Positions 44,809 through 52,541 of a stretch of 64,000 nt of DNA are shown here, in pieces; within the stretch, counting starts at the first letter, position 1, and every line of letters starts with the position of its first letter. This DNA comes from Streptomyces sp. BA2 (GTDB taxonomy: Bacteria; Actinomycetota; Actinomycetes; Streptomycetales; Streptomycetaceae), in contig NZ_WSRO01000002.1 of assembly GCF_009769735.1 (NCBI RefSeq), positions 5,964,001-6,028,000 of the forward strand, written 5' to 3'. A program made the translations under genes and the position numbers. The notes beneath the pieces were generated by a model. That model ran no database searches. It had not been told where the DNA came from and worked only from the letters and a program-made list of their open reading frames with translations.

Positions 44809-46140
44809 GTGCTAACTCTCGACACCCGGGTCCCCGCTGTTCTGCTGCGGATCGACCGGAACCCTTTTCATCACGGCACGCTCGGAGCTGTCCGGTCATT
44901 GGGCCGTGCGGGAGTGGAGGTGCACGTGGCGGCCGCGGATTCCGCGGAGAGCCCGGTGCGCAGATCCCGCTATCTGCACCAGACACACCCTCCGCCGCCG
45001 CCGGGCGCGTCACTCCAGGAAATCTCCGCCGTACTGCGCCTCATCTCCCACCGGGTGGCCAGGCCGGCCGTGCTCATTCCGATGGACGACGCGGGCGCCC
45101 TCGCCATCGGGCGCCTGCAGAAAGAACTGGCCGACATCTATCTCCTGCCGGACCAGGCGAGCGGACTCGCGGAACGGGTGGCCGACAAGGCGACACTGGC
45201 CCAGGTGTGCGCCTTGGCCGGCATCCCCCACCCGGTGACGCTCATGCCGGAAACACCGGCTCAAGTAGCCGCCGCCGTACAGAAGCTGGGGCTCCCCGCG
45301 GTGGCGAAGTGGAGCCGCCCGTGGCTGGTCCCCGGCGGCACGGATCTGCGCAGCACGGTCCTGGTGCGGTCGGTGCGTCAGGCCCAGGAGCTCCACCGGC
45401 GGAGCGAGGAGGCGGGGAGCCGCCTCCTGCTGCAGGCCTTCCTGCCGGACGGACCCGGCCGCGACTGGTTCGTCCACGGATACGCCGACCGTGCGGGGGC
45501 CGTGCGCGGCGGCGGCTCAGGCCGCAAGCACCGCGCCTGGCCGCGCGGGGCGGGCCTGACGGCGGTGGGCGAGTGGACGCCCGACCCGGGCCTGCGGTCC
45601 TGCGTGGAGAGACTGGTCGGAACGCTGGGCTACCGGGGGATCTTCGACCTCGACTTCCGGGTGGACTCCGCGACCGGCGAGCACTGCCTGCTCGACTTCA
45701 ATCCGCGGCCCGGCGCCCAGTTCCGGCTCTTCGCCGACGGGGCCGACCTGGACGTGGTGCGCGCCCAGCACCTGGACATGACACATCGGCCGCTGCCGGC
45801 CGCCGCCGTACTCCCGGGCCGCTCGTTCGTCGTGGAGAACTACTCCCCGCTGGCCGCCCTGCGCGTCCTGCTGACGGCGGGGCCGGCCTCCACCGCGTCA
45901 CACCGCCGTGAGCTTGCCTGGCACGCCCGGGACGACATGGCGCCCGCGCTCGCCATGTGGGTGCTGTGGTGCCGGCATGTCACGCGGCGGCTGCTCGGCC
46001 GGCTGCGGCGGACGGTGCGTCCCGCCGGGCCACCGGGGGAGGGGGTGCGGGTGCGGATGGTGCGCCAGGCGGGCGCGCCCGACGGCTCAGGGCGCGCCGA
46101 CGACGCCCGTACCGATGACGAGAGAGCGAGCAGCCGCTGA
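44809..46140 (+). CDS. ATP-grasp enzyme
   Basis: 443 residues. GTG at 44809 is chosen because TTGAGAGAA lies at suitable distance; TTG at 44803 is the alternative. VADKATLAQVCALAGIPHPV is the typical ATP-grasp pre-core, and the ATP/Mg site is in FDLDFRVDSATGEHCLLDFNPRPGAQF (about 280-305, Glu/Asp and Asn ligands). The family forms amide or ester bonds via an acyl phosphate. It resembles carbamoyl-phosphate-synthase-like or D-aspartate-ligase-type proteins. Substrate unknown; it is stop-to-start coupled to the flavin oxidoreductase at 46140. Confidence 0.8.
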   Translation: MLTLDTRVPAVLLRIDRNPFHHGTLGAVRSLGRAGVEVHVAAADSAESPVRRSRYLHQTHPPPPPGASLQEISAVLRLISHRVARPAVLIPMDDAGALAIGRLQKELADIYLLPDQASGLAERVADKATLAQVCALAGIPHPVTLMPETPAQVAAAVQKLGLPAVAKWSRPWLVPGGTDLRSTVLVRSVRQAQELHRRSEEAGSRLLLQAFLPDGPGRDWFVHGYADRAGAVRGGGSGRKHRAWPRGAGLTAVGEWTPDPGLRSCVERLVGTLGYRGIFDLDFRVDSATGEHCLLDFNPRPGAQFRLFADGADLDVVRAQHLDMTHRPLPAAAVLPGRSFVVENYSPLAALRVLLTAGPASTASHRRELAWHARDDMAPALAMWVLWCRHVTRRLLGRLRRTVRPAGPPGEGVRVRMVRQAGAPDGSGRADDARTDDERASSR

Positions 46141-47420
46141 TGTACGACCTGTTGGTTGTCGGAGCCGGTCCTTACGGGCTCTCCATCGCGTCACACGCCG
46201 CCGATGCCGGCCTCGACGTACGCGTCTTCGGCAGGCCCATGGCGTCCTGGCGCGACCACATGCCGCGGGGGATGTTCCTGAAGTCGGAGCCCTGGGCGTC
46301 GAACCTCTCCGACCCGCGGCGCCGCTACGGCCTCGCCGCGTACTGCGAGCGGGGCGGGATGCGGGCCCGGCACGGCGAGCCGATCTCCGTGGAGACGTTC
46401 GCCTCGTACGGCCTGTGGTTCGCGCGGCACGCCGTACCGGACGTCGACGAACGCATGGTGGCGTCGGTCGGCGCATGTCGCGGAGGCTTCGAGGTGGTCA
46501 CCGATGACGGACAGGCCGTCCGCGGCCGCACGGTGGCCCTGGCCGTCGGCGTGATGCCCTTCGTCGAGATCCCCTCGGCGCTGCACGGGCTAGCCGCGGA
46601 GCACGTCTCGCACAGCAGCCACCACCGGGACCTGGACCGCTTCCGCGACCGGGACGTCACCGTGATCGGCGGGGGCCAGGCCGCCCTGGAGACCGCGGCG
46701 CTCCTCGCCGAGCAAGGAACACGCGTGCGGGTACTCGCCCGGTCGCGCCGGCTGAGCTGGAACAGCGTGCCCCCGGCGTGGAAGCGCCCGTGGTGGGAGT
46801 CCGCCCGCGCTCCGCACAGCGGCCTCGGCTGCGGATGGCGCAACTGGTTCTACGCCGAGGTGCCGGGCGGCTTCCGGCGGCTTCCCGAGGCCACGCGCGC
46901 CCGCGTCTCGGCGTCGGCGCTCGGCCCGGCGGGGGCCTGGTGGGTGCGCGACCGGGTCGAGTCACGCGTCGAGGTGCTGCTCGACCACGAGGTCGTCACG
47001 GCGTCGGTCGCGGCGGGCCGGGTGCGGCTCGCGACCGTGCGCAACGCGAGCGGGGGTCCGGACTTCGACACCGACCACGTCATCGCGGCCACCGGCTTCA
47101 AGGCCACGAGCGCCCGCCTCGGACTGCTGGCCCCGGACGTGCGCGGCAGCCTGGAGGTGAACGCCGCCGACGAGCCCTACGCCACCGTCGAGTTCGAGTC
47201 CTCGTACCCCGGTCTGTTCCTGGCGGGTCTGGTGACGGCGTCCAGCTTCGGCCCGGCCATGCGCTTCGTGCACGGGGCGTCTTTCACGGCGCGTCGGCTG
47301 GTACGGGGCGTTCGCCGCAGCCTGCGGCGGGGGCCGCTCGACGCCCATGACCGTCAAGCACCGAGCGGGAACCTCGCCTCCCGGGAACTCGATCAGGTGA
47401 TGCCGTCGGCGAACGGGTGA
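46140..47420 (+). CDS. FAD/NAD(P)-binding oxidoreductase (FMO/N-hydroxylase-like)
   Basis: 426 residues with two dinucleotide motifs: LLVVGAGPYGLSIA at residue 4 (FAD) and VTVIGGGQAALETAALL near residue 176 (NADPH), plus ATGFKAT (about 320), as in flavin monooxygenases and ornithine N-hydroxylases. WNSVPPAWKRPWW-like Trp-rich region around 212-225 is unusual. It overlaps the ATP-grasp stop (TGATG). Together they may modify an amino acid or amino sugar that ends up on the surface glycan (inference). Confidence 0.82.
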   Translation: MYDLLVVGAGPYGLSIASHAADAGLDVRVFGRPMASWRDHMPRGMFLKSEPWASNLSDPRRRYGLAAYCERGGMRARHGEPISVETFASYGLWFARHAVPDVDERMVASVGACRGGFEVVTDDGQAVRGRTVALAVGVMPFVEIPSALHGLAAEHVSHSSHHRDLDRFRDRDVTVIGGGQAALETAALLAEQGTRVRVLARSRRLSWNSVPPAWKRPWWESARAPHSGLGCGWRNWFYAEVPGGFRRLPEATRARVSASALGPAGAWWVRDRVESRVEVLLDHEVVTASVAAGRVRLATVRNASGGPDFDTDHVIAATGFKATSARLGLLAPDVRGSLEVNAADEPYATVEFESSYPGLFLAGLVTASSFGPAMRFVHGASFTARRLVRGVRRSLRRGPLDAHDRQAPSGNLASRELDQVMPSANG

Positions 47421-47557
47421 ATCGGTTCTTCGTCCATGGCGATCAGGTGGTGGACTCTGTCGTCATGGGACGGGCCTGGTTGCCCTCCGCCAGCCGTCGG
47501 CGCCTTCGCCGTAGGTCGGCAACACCCCCCTTCGCGGGCCGGCCCCCTCCCGCTCTG

Positions 47558-47591
47558 GCGGGGAAGAGACCCTCGGGTGTCTCTTCCCCGC
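47558..47591. terminator. Bidirectional terminator before chpA
   Basis: A 13-bp perfect stem, GCGGGGAAGAGAC (47558-47570) with GTCTCTTCCCCGC (47579-47591), eight-base loop. It lies between the rightward oxidoreductase and the leftward chpA, both ending here. The rest of the 190-base gap shows nothing else. Confidence 0.8.
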
Positions 47592-47610
47592 CAGCGGCTT
47601 GTCCGGGGTG

Positions 47611-48477
47611 CTAGCGGCGCGATGAGGCCAACCCGCGGCGGTACAGGATCCCTCCGCCGACCAGCAGAGCGGCGCTCGCGGCTGCGGCGGCCAGGAGGTC
47701 CTGGTCGCTTCCGGTCGCGGCGAGCCCGGTGGCGGCGTGCGGCGCCTCGTGGGCGGCCGACGGCATCTGCCGAGCGATCGAGGTCGATGACGCGACGTAC
47801 TGCGGCTGCTGCTGGTCGGCCTTCACCGGCGGGACGGCGCGCTCGTTCGGTGGCTCGACGGCCCGCGGAGGCGTCTCGTGCGAAGGCGGGGTGTCGTGCG
47901 AAGGCGGCGTCTGGTGCTCGTGCCCCGGGGGAGTCGGCGCGGCCGCTCCGTTGGGGCAGCCGTTGCCGGCGGTCGGGTTGAGCAGGCCGACCACGTCCAC
48001 GGTGTTGCCACAGGCCTTGACCGGAACGTCCGCGGGCGCCTGTGCGTTGTTGCCCGACACGACGCCCGGCGAGTTGCCGGCCTCGCTCCGGGCCAGCGAC
48101 TGGGTGCCCGCGTGCGTGCCCGAGGACGCGTCCCTCTCCGGAGTGTGGCCGTGCCCCGGCCCGTCGTCCGTCCGGGTGGCCGTTCGCTCCTGCGCCGCCG
48201 AGCGCTCCGGTGCGCCGGCGTGCTCCTTGTGAGAGGCCCCGGCGCTCGCACAGTTGTTGCCCATGGCGGGGTTGCCCACGCCGACCACGTTCGCGCTGTT
48301 GCCGCAGGCGTTCACCGGCACGTCCACGGGGGCCTGCACGCTGTTCCCCGACAAGACCCCGGGTGAACCCGTCGCCACGGCGTCCCCGCCCGCGGCGAAC
48401 GCGTTCGAACCGGACAGGGAGAGGATGCTGCTCGCGGCCGCGGTCGCGAGCATCCCTTTACCAATGACCTGTCGCAT
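47611..48477 (-). CDS. chpA: Long chaplin with two chaplin domains and sortase signal (ChpA-like)
   Basis: 288 residues: signal peptide (to about 28, AFA-AGG), first chaplin domain (about 37-80, VNACGNSANVVGVGNPAMGNNC), a polar His/Glu/Ser-rich linker, second chaplin domain (about 135-175, VKACGNTVDVVGLLNPTAGNGC), a Pro/His-rich stalk, then the sortase motif LAATG near residue 252, a hydrophobic helix and an Arg-rich tail. Long chaplins are covalently linked to the wall by class E sortases, which favour LAXTG. They anchor the short chaplins. Symbol by position next to chpD and rodlins. Confidence 0.9.
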   Translation of the reverse strand: MRQVIGKGMLATAAASSILSLSGSNAFAAGGDAVATGSPGVLSGNSVQAPVDVPVNACGNSANVVGVGNPAMGNNCASAGASHKEHAGAPERSAAQERTATRTDDGPGHGHTPERDASSGTHAGTQSLARSEAGNSPGVVSGNNAQAPADVPVKACGNTVDVVGLLNPTAGNGCPNGAAAPTPPGHEHQTPPSHDTPPSHETPPRAVEPPNERAVPPVKADQQQPQYVASSTSIARQMPSAAHEAPHAATGLAATGSDQDLLAAAAASAALLVGGGILYRRGLASSRR

Positions 48478-48506
48478 CTAGTTGTCTTCCTCTGAGCAAG
48501 TGGAAA

Positions 48507-48543
48507 GCCGGCCTTGGAGTCGTAGCGACGGTCCAAGGCCGGC
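48507..48543 (-). terminator. Terminator between chpD and chpA
   Basis: GCCGGCCTTGGA (48507-48518) pairs with TCCAAGGCCGGC (48532-48543), loop 13 bases. It separates the two leftward chaplin genes, so chpA probably has its own promoter close to its start. Confidence 0.75.
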
Positions 48544-48575
48544 CATGAAAGAGAGCCAGGTGGCTGGGTGCTACG

Positions 48576-48809
48576 TCAGGCGTTGACGCAGGTGTTGCCG
48601 AAGGTCGGGTTCAGCAGGGCGATCACGTTCACGCTGTTCCCGCACAGGTTGACCGGGATGTGGACCGGGACCTGGACGACGTTGCCGGAGAGAACGCCCG
48701 GGGACCCGACGGCCGCACCCTCGGCGCCGGCGTCGGCGAACGCGGGGGCCGCCATGCTCATGGCCATCACGACACCAGCGATGATCGTTGCGCTCTTCTT
48801 GTGCTTCAC
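48576..48809 (-). CDS. chpD: Short chaplin (ChpD-like)
   Basis: 77 residues: signal peptide to about 26 (AFA-DAG), then one chaplin domain with SPGVLSGN, VNLCGNSVNVIALLNPTFGN and TCVNA. The start is GTG at 48809, preceded by AGAAGGGAACATCT; the in-frame ATG at 48833 lacks a site. Assembles into amyloid-like fibrils on aerial hyphae. Placed between chpA and the rodlins as recalled for S. coelicolor SCO2717. Confidence 0.88.
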   Translation of the reverse strand: MKHKKSATIIAGVVMAMSMAAPAFADAGAEGAAVGSPGVLSGNVVQVPVHIPVNLCGNSVNVIALLNPTFGNTCVNA

Positions 48810-49042
48810 AGATGTTCCCTTCTCTGTGGTCATGCCGATCTGGCAGTCGAAACCGAGCGAGCACTTGATTGATGTCTCGCACCATGACCCGCAGCCTGCA
48901 AACGAGTTGAGGGCCCGTAAGAAACCATCGGCTCCGACCGTTCAGTAAATTCACCCGAATTACCGCATTCAAAAATGAAGAAGCGCCCGGGCTGCCCGGC
49001 TTGAAGCAGGCGAGCAGCCCGAGCGGTCCTCACGTCGACGGA

Positions 49043-49453
49043 TCAGCCGTTGAGCTCACCGTTTCCGGACAGGACCGGGATGTCGTTCAGGATGTGCGAC
49101 AGCGGCTCGTCGCCCTTGGCCTGCGTCGAGTTCTCGGTGCACTGCTGGTTCTGCGGCGCCGACAGGATCGGGATGTCCTGGATTCCGATGTTCACGAGCG
49201 CGACGATCGACTGGATGTTCGCCTTGACCGGGAGACCGATGCAGGGCTTGTTCAGCGAACCCTGGACGAGGGAGAGCTGGGGGCTCATGTCGCCGTGCGT
49301 CGAGGAGTTGCCGTACGACTGCTCGGATCCGTTGCCGCTCAGGGAGGTGGTGCCGTGGTCGTCACCGATGGCCAGTGCCGACGGGGCCGCGGCAGCGGAC
49401 ATACCGACGACGGAAACGGCAACTGCCGCCGTGGCCATAGCCTTCTTCATCAT
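49043..49453 (-). CDS. rdlA: Rodlin (RdlA-like)
   Basis: 136 residues: signal peptide to about 30 (ALA-IGD), then the rodlin core [15 protein letters not shown] and the C-terminal block [20 protein letters not shown]...[14 protein letters not shown]. Two Cys in the mature part. Rodlins organise chaplin fibrils into paired rodlets on spores and aerial hyphae. AAAGGAACACACAAA precedes ATGATG at 49453. It is divergent from the second rodlin, as in S. coelicolor rdlA/rdlB. Confidence 0.9.
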   Translation of the reverse strand: MMKKAMATAAVAVSVVGMSAAAAPSALAIGDDHGTTSLSGNGSEQSYGNSSTHGDMSPQLSLVQGSLNKPCIGLPVKANIQSIVALVNIGIQDIPILSAPQNQQCTENSTQAKGDEPLSHILNDIPVLSGNGELNG

Positions 49454-49586
49454 TTTGTGTGTTCCTTTTCTGGCAGAAGCTCGAGTCACTGCGCGCTGAC
49501 CAACCGGTCGGCACGAGTTTGAGTTTCGGGGCTTCACTCGGTTGGGGCCCCTGCCGGCCTCGCATTGGGCCATCGGAGTGAATGGC

Positions 49587-49614
49587 AGCAACTAAGCGCA
49601 GGGCGTGGAGTTAA
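49587..49614 (+). promoter_or_regulatory. Weak BldN-like promoter of the second rodlin
   Basis: AGCAAC (49587-49592) and AGTTAA (49609-49614) with a 16-bp spacer, 4/6 matches each to the recalled CGTAAC/CGTTGA boxes. Weak alone, but spacing and distance (45 bp from the start) fit the stronger element upstream of the third rodlin. Confidence 0.35.
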
Positions 49615-49659
49615 TCAGAGCGCTCCGGCGAACGGGGTTTCTCCAGAAGGGAATTAGTT

Positions 49660-50070
49660 GTGATCAAGAAGGGTATGGCTGCAGCCGCGGTTGCCGTCTC
49701 CGTCGTCGGCATGTCGGCCGCCGCAGCTCCGTCGGCGATGGCCATCGGCGACGACCACGGCACCACGTCTCTCAGTGGCAACGGCGCCCAGCAGGCGTAC
49801 GGCAACTCCGCCACGTACGGCAACATGAGCCCGCAGATGGCGCTGATCCAGGGCTCGCTGAACAAGCCCTGTATCGGTCTCCCGGTCAAGGCGAACCTCC
49901 AGTCGCTCGTCGGGCTCGTGAACATCGGAATCCAGGACATCCCGATCCTGTCGGCGCCGCAGAACCAGCAGTGCACCGAGAACTCGACGCAGGCCAAGGG
50001 CGACGAGCCGCTGTCGCACATCCTCTCCGACATCCCGGTCCTCTCGGGGAACGGGAAGGGCAACAGCTGA
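49660..50070 (+). CDS. rdlB: Rodlin (RdlB-like)
   Basis: 136 residues, same plan as the leftward rodlin: signal peptide to about 30 (AMA-IGD), [15 protein letters not shown], a variable middle (QQAYGNSATYGNMSPQMALIQ) and the invariant C-terminal block from VNIGIQDIP to SGNG. GTG at 49660 follows AGAAGGGAATTAGTT. Secreted to the aerial surface. Confidence 0.9.
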   Translation: MIKKGMAAAAVAVSVVGMSAAAAPSAMAIGDDHGTTSLSGNGAQQAYGNSATYGNMSPQMALIQGSLNKPCIGLPVKANLQSLVGLVNIGIQDIPILSAPQNQQCTENSTQAKGDEPLSHILSDIPVLSGNGKGNS

Positions 50071-50087
50071 TCCCCCACGCATTGCAC

Positions 50088-50116
50088 AGCGGGCCGCCGT
50101 TCACCGGCGGCCCGCT
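50088..50116. terminator. Terminator after the second rodlin
   Basis: AGCGGGCCGCCG (50088-50099) pairs with CGGCGGCCCGCT (50105-50116), five-base loop. It also faces the leftward gene ending at 50141. Confidence 0.75.
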
Positions 50117-50140
50117 GCCGCGTTCTACGCCCCCGTGCCG

Positions 50141-50335
50141 TCAGCCGCGTGGCCAGTGATCGCGTGACATGAGGGCTCGCCACTCCTGGTCGGGGCGCCC
50201 GGGAACGGTTTTCCCCTGCCTTTCCCAGAAATCCTGCAACGACGTGAAGATGGGGTCATCGACGCGGCTTTCCGGAGAATTCCTGCTCACCGGGATGAGG
50301 CCCTGCCGCTTCCATTGATGCTTGAAGTCAGCCAT
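50141..50335 (-). CDS. Small hypothetical protein
   Basis: 64 residues, soluble, with two Trp-rich segments (FKHQWKRQG and QDFWERQG) and DQEWRALM near the end. No signal peptide or Cys. The start at 50335 is preceded by GAGGGAAC. The amino-acid make-up (Trp, Phe, Asp at conserved-looking spacing) supports a real gene, but I recognise no family. It sits between a rodlin and the LCP gene and converges on the rodlin. Confidence 0.55.
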   Translation of the reverse strand: MADFKHQWKRQGLIPVSRNSPESRVDDPIFTSLQDFWERQGKTVPGRPDQEWRALMSRDHWPRG

Positions 50336-50524
50336 GTTCCCTCGCCATCGACGGGCGTGTGTCGAGCGTGTCGAGCCATCTGTTCCAGATGTGGAATCCG
50401 GGGAAACCGAACGGATTGGGGCGAACGAGTTGTTGTTCGTGCGCGCCACGAAATCCGGCGCTCCGCAGTGGCGTCGAGCGGTTTACCGTTTCTTCGCCCC
50501 GGTTCCCCCGCAGCGGAGTTCAGC

Positions 50525-51607
50525 TTGCTCACTCACTTCTACTCACCGACCGGATCCCGGCGTGCTCGAAGTCTGCGTATCGCCCTTTCGGGGGTCCTTC
50601 TGATCGCCGCTGCCGCTGGAATGGGAAACGCCACGGCACTGCCGCTGCCAGTCCAACGCGTCGATGCCTTCGGCGACATGAAGAATCGACCGGACGAGGG
50701 AAGCGGTACGAATATCCTCCTGATGGGGACCGACGGCCGCGACACCATCACGCGCAAGGAGAAGCGGAAGTTCTACGCGGGCGGAGTCGCCTGCAACTGC
50801 ACGGACACGCTCATGCTGGTCCATGTCTCCGAGGCCGGGGACCACGTCAGTGTCGTCAGCCTCCCCAGGGACTCCCACGCCGACATTCCGGCGCACCGGG
50901 ACGAGGCCACGGGACGGGAGCGTCCGGCGCATCCGGGGAAGATCAACGGCGCCTATGCGGAAGGCGGTCCCGCGCTGTCGGTGCGGACCGTCGAGGGAAT
51001 GACCGGCGTCCGCGTCGACCGGTATCTGCAGCTCGACTTCCGGCGCTTCATGGACAGCGTCGAGACGGTCGGCGGCGTGCGGGTCTGCACGCCCCGCCCC
51101 CTCAAGGACAGGACCACGAGGCTCGACCTCGCGCCCGGCAGCCACCTGCTGGGCGGCGGCCGGTCCTTGCAGTACGTCCGCTCCCGCCACGTGGACGCGA
51201 GCGCCGACTTCGGGCGGATCCAGCGCCAGCAGCGCTTCCTCCTGGGCGCGTTGCGCAGCGTACGTACGGGGAACGTCCTGGCCGATCCGGTGCGGGCAGC
51301 GCGGCTCGGCCGGTCGCTGGTCGGAGCCGCGCGGGTGGACCGGGGGTTCAGCACCGAGCAGATCCTGACGCTCGCGGCACAGCTGGGCCGTCTCCCGGCG
51401 TCGTCCATGGAGTTCACCACGGTGCCGGTCAGCGGCTTCAGCGAGAACGGGTCGCTCAAGTGGGACCGGGCCAAGGCCGGCAAGGTCTTCGCGGCCATCA
51501 ACCGGGACCGGCCCCTGACGCCCCCCGACTCGAAGGCCAGGCTGAGCGATCCGCCGAGGTTCGGGAGCCCGGCGACCGTCCGGGGCGGCACCCTGGAATG
51601 CCGTTGA
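50525..51607 (+). CDS. LytR-CpsA-Psr (LCP) family glycopolymer transferase
   Basis: About 360 residues if started at TTG 50525, which has GCGGAG upstream and places the single membrane helix (SLRIALSGVLLIAAAAGMG) at the N-terminus; the exact start is uncertain and the frame is open further upstream. The LCP domain shows NILLMGTDGRD, TDTLMLVHVSEAGDHVSVVSLPRDS (with catalytic Asp and Arg) and KINGAYAEGG. LCP enzymes move lipid-linked glycopolymers onto peptidoglycan at the outer face. It could attach the neighbouring exopolysaccharide to the wall. Confidence 0.85.
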   Translation: MLTHFYSPTGSRRARSLRIALSGVLLIAAAAGMGNATALPLPVQRVDAFGDMKNRPDEGSGTNILLMGTDGRDTITRKEKRKFYAGGVACNCTDTLMLVHVSEAGDHVSVVSLPRDSHADIPAHRDEATGRERPAHPGKINGAYAEGGPALSVRTVEGMTGVRVDRYLQLDFRRFMDSVETVGGVRVCTPRPLKDRTTRLDLAPGSHLLGGGRSLQYVRSRHVDASADFGRIQRQQRFLLGALRSVRTGNVLADPVRAARLGRSLVGAARVDRGFSTEQILTLAAQLGRLPASSMEFTTVPVSGFSENGSLKWDRAKAGKVFAAINRDRPLTPPDSKARLSDPPRFGSPATVRGGTLECR

Positions 51608-51643
51608 CGGCCGTCTGATTACTCGGCCAACCGGGTCGAAGGT

Positions 51644-51671
51644 CGCAACCATCACCGTGTCGGGCAGTTGA
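51644..51671 (+). promoter_or_regulatory. Candidate BldN-type promoter of the third rodlin
   Basis: CGCAAC (51644-51649) and AGTTGA (51666-51671) with a 16-bp spacer, 5/6 matches each to the recalled BldN consensus. The element ends 47 bp before the rodlin start. Confidence 0.5.
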
Positions 51672-51718
51672 TCATCACGCGGCTCTGCCAAGGGAGCCCG
51701 CTCTTGAAGGGAATCAAA

Positions 51719-52126
51719 ATGAAGAAGCTGTGGGCATCCGCGGCCATTGCCGCCTCTGTCGCCGGAATCTCGGCGGGAATGGCCCCCCAGGCCATGGCGA
51801 TCGGTGACGACCAGGGCACGACGTCCCTGAGCGGCAACGGGTCCGAGACGGCGTTCGGCAACTCCGCGACCAAGGGCAACCAGAGCCCCCAGCTCACGCT
51901 CGTCCAGGGCACGCTGAACAAGCCCTGCATCGCTGTGCCGGTCAAGGCGAACATCCAGTCGATCGTCGCGCTCGTGAACATCGGAATCCAGGACATCCCG
52001 ATCCTGTCGGCCCCGCAGAACCAGCAGTGCACCGAGAACTCGACGCAGGCCAAGGGCGACGAGCCGCTGTCGCACATCCTGTCCGACATCCCGGTCCTGT
52101 CCGGCAACGGCCAGGGCAACGGCTGA
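51719..52126 (+). CDS. Third rodlin
   Basis: 135 residues. Signal peptide to about 28 (AMA-IGD), [15 protein letters not shown], a divergent middle ([22 protein letters not shown]) and the same C-terminal block as the other two rodlins. The start at 51719 follows GAAGGGAATCAAA. S. coelicolor is usually described with two rodlins, so this is an extra copy. Its 3' third is nearly identical at DNA level to the 49660 gene, which suggests gene conversion or recent duplication. Confidence 0.88.
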   Translation: MKKLWASAAIAASVAGISAGMAPQAMAIGDDQGTTSLSGNGSETAFGNSATKGNQSPQLTLVQGTLNKPCIAVPVKANIQSIVALVNIGIQDIPILSAPQNQQCTENSTQAKGDEPLSHILSDIPVLSGNGQGNG

Positions 52127-52137
52127 CCTTGCCCCCA

Positions 52138-52168
52138 GGGGCCGGCCGTCGTCGCGCCGGCCGGCCCC
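52138..52168 (+). terminator. Terminator after the third rodlin
   Basis: GGGGCCGGCC (52138-52147) pairs with GGCCGGCCCC (52159-52168), 11-base loop, then TT. It separates the developmental genes from the following conflict-type locus. Confidence 0.75.
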
Positions 52169-52230
52169 TTCGGCTCTCCTCGTGTCGCCTCCACCGTGTG
52201 GAGGCGACACGCCGGGGGTAGAGGCCCGGC

Positions 52231-52530
52231 GTGATTGAACTCGCCGAGATGATCGCGCAGTTACGTGGGCAGCTCGCCGCCGCCATGGCCGCGGCCGAGG
52301 AAGAAGAAGTGCGTTTCGAGCTGGGTGCCGTGCAGCTGGAGGCGGAGTTCGTCGTACAGCGGTCCGCGGGCGCGGACGGCAAGATCCGCTTCTGGGTCGT
52401 CGAGGCAGGCGCCTCCGGCCAGCAGGTGAACAGCACCACCCACCGCGTCACCCTCAGCCTGGAGCCCCGCGTCCGCGGCTCCGATCAGCGGCCCTGGGTC
52501 CGCGGTGACCGGACCGCACGCGAGCGCTGA
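52231..52530 (+). CDS. Trypco2-family protein
   Basis: 99 residues. The start is GTG at 52231. An N-terminal helix (IELAEMIAQLRGQLAAAMAA) is followed by strands VRFELGAVQLEAEFVVQ, RFWVVEAG and STTHRVTLSLEP, the pattern of the trypco2 domain, which is named for its co-occurrence with trypsin-like proteases in NTP-dependent bacterial conflict systems. Codon 11 is TTA (52261-52263). It lies 11 bases upstream of just such a protease and is probably co-transcribed with it. Biochemical role unknown. Confidence 0.8.
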   Translation: MIELAEMIAQLRGQLAAAMAAAEEEEVRFELGAVQLEAEFVVQRSAGADGKIRFWVVEAGASGQQVNSTTHRVTLSLEPRVRGSDQRPWVRGDRTARER

Positions 52531-52541
52531 GCCCGGACACC

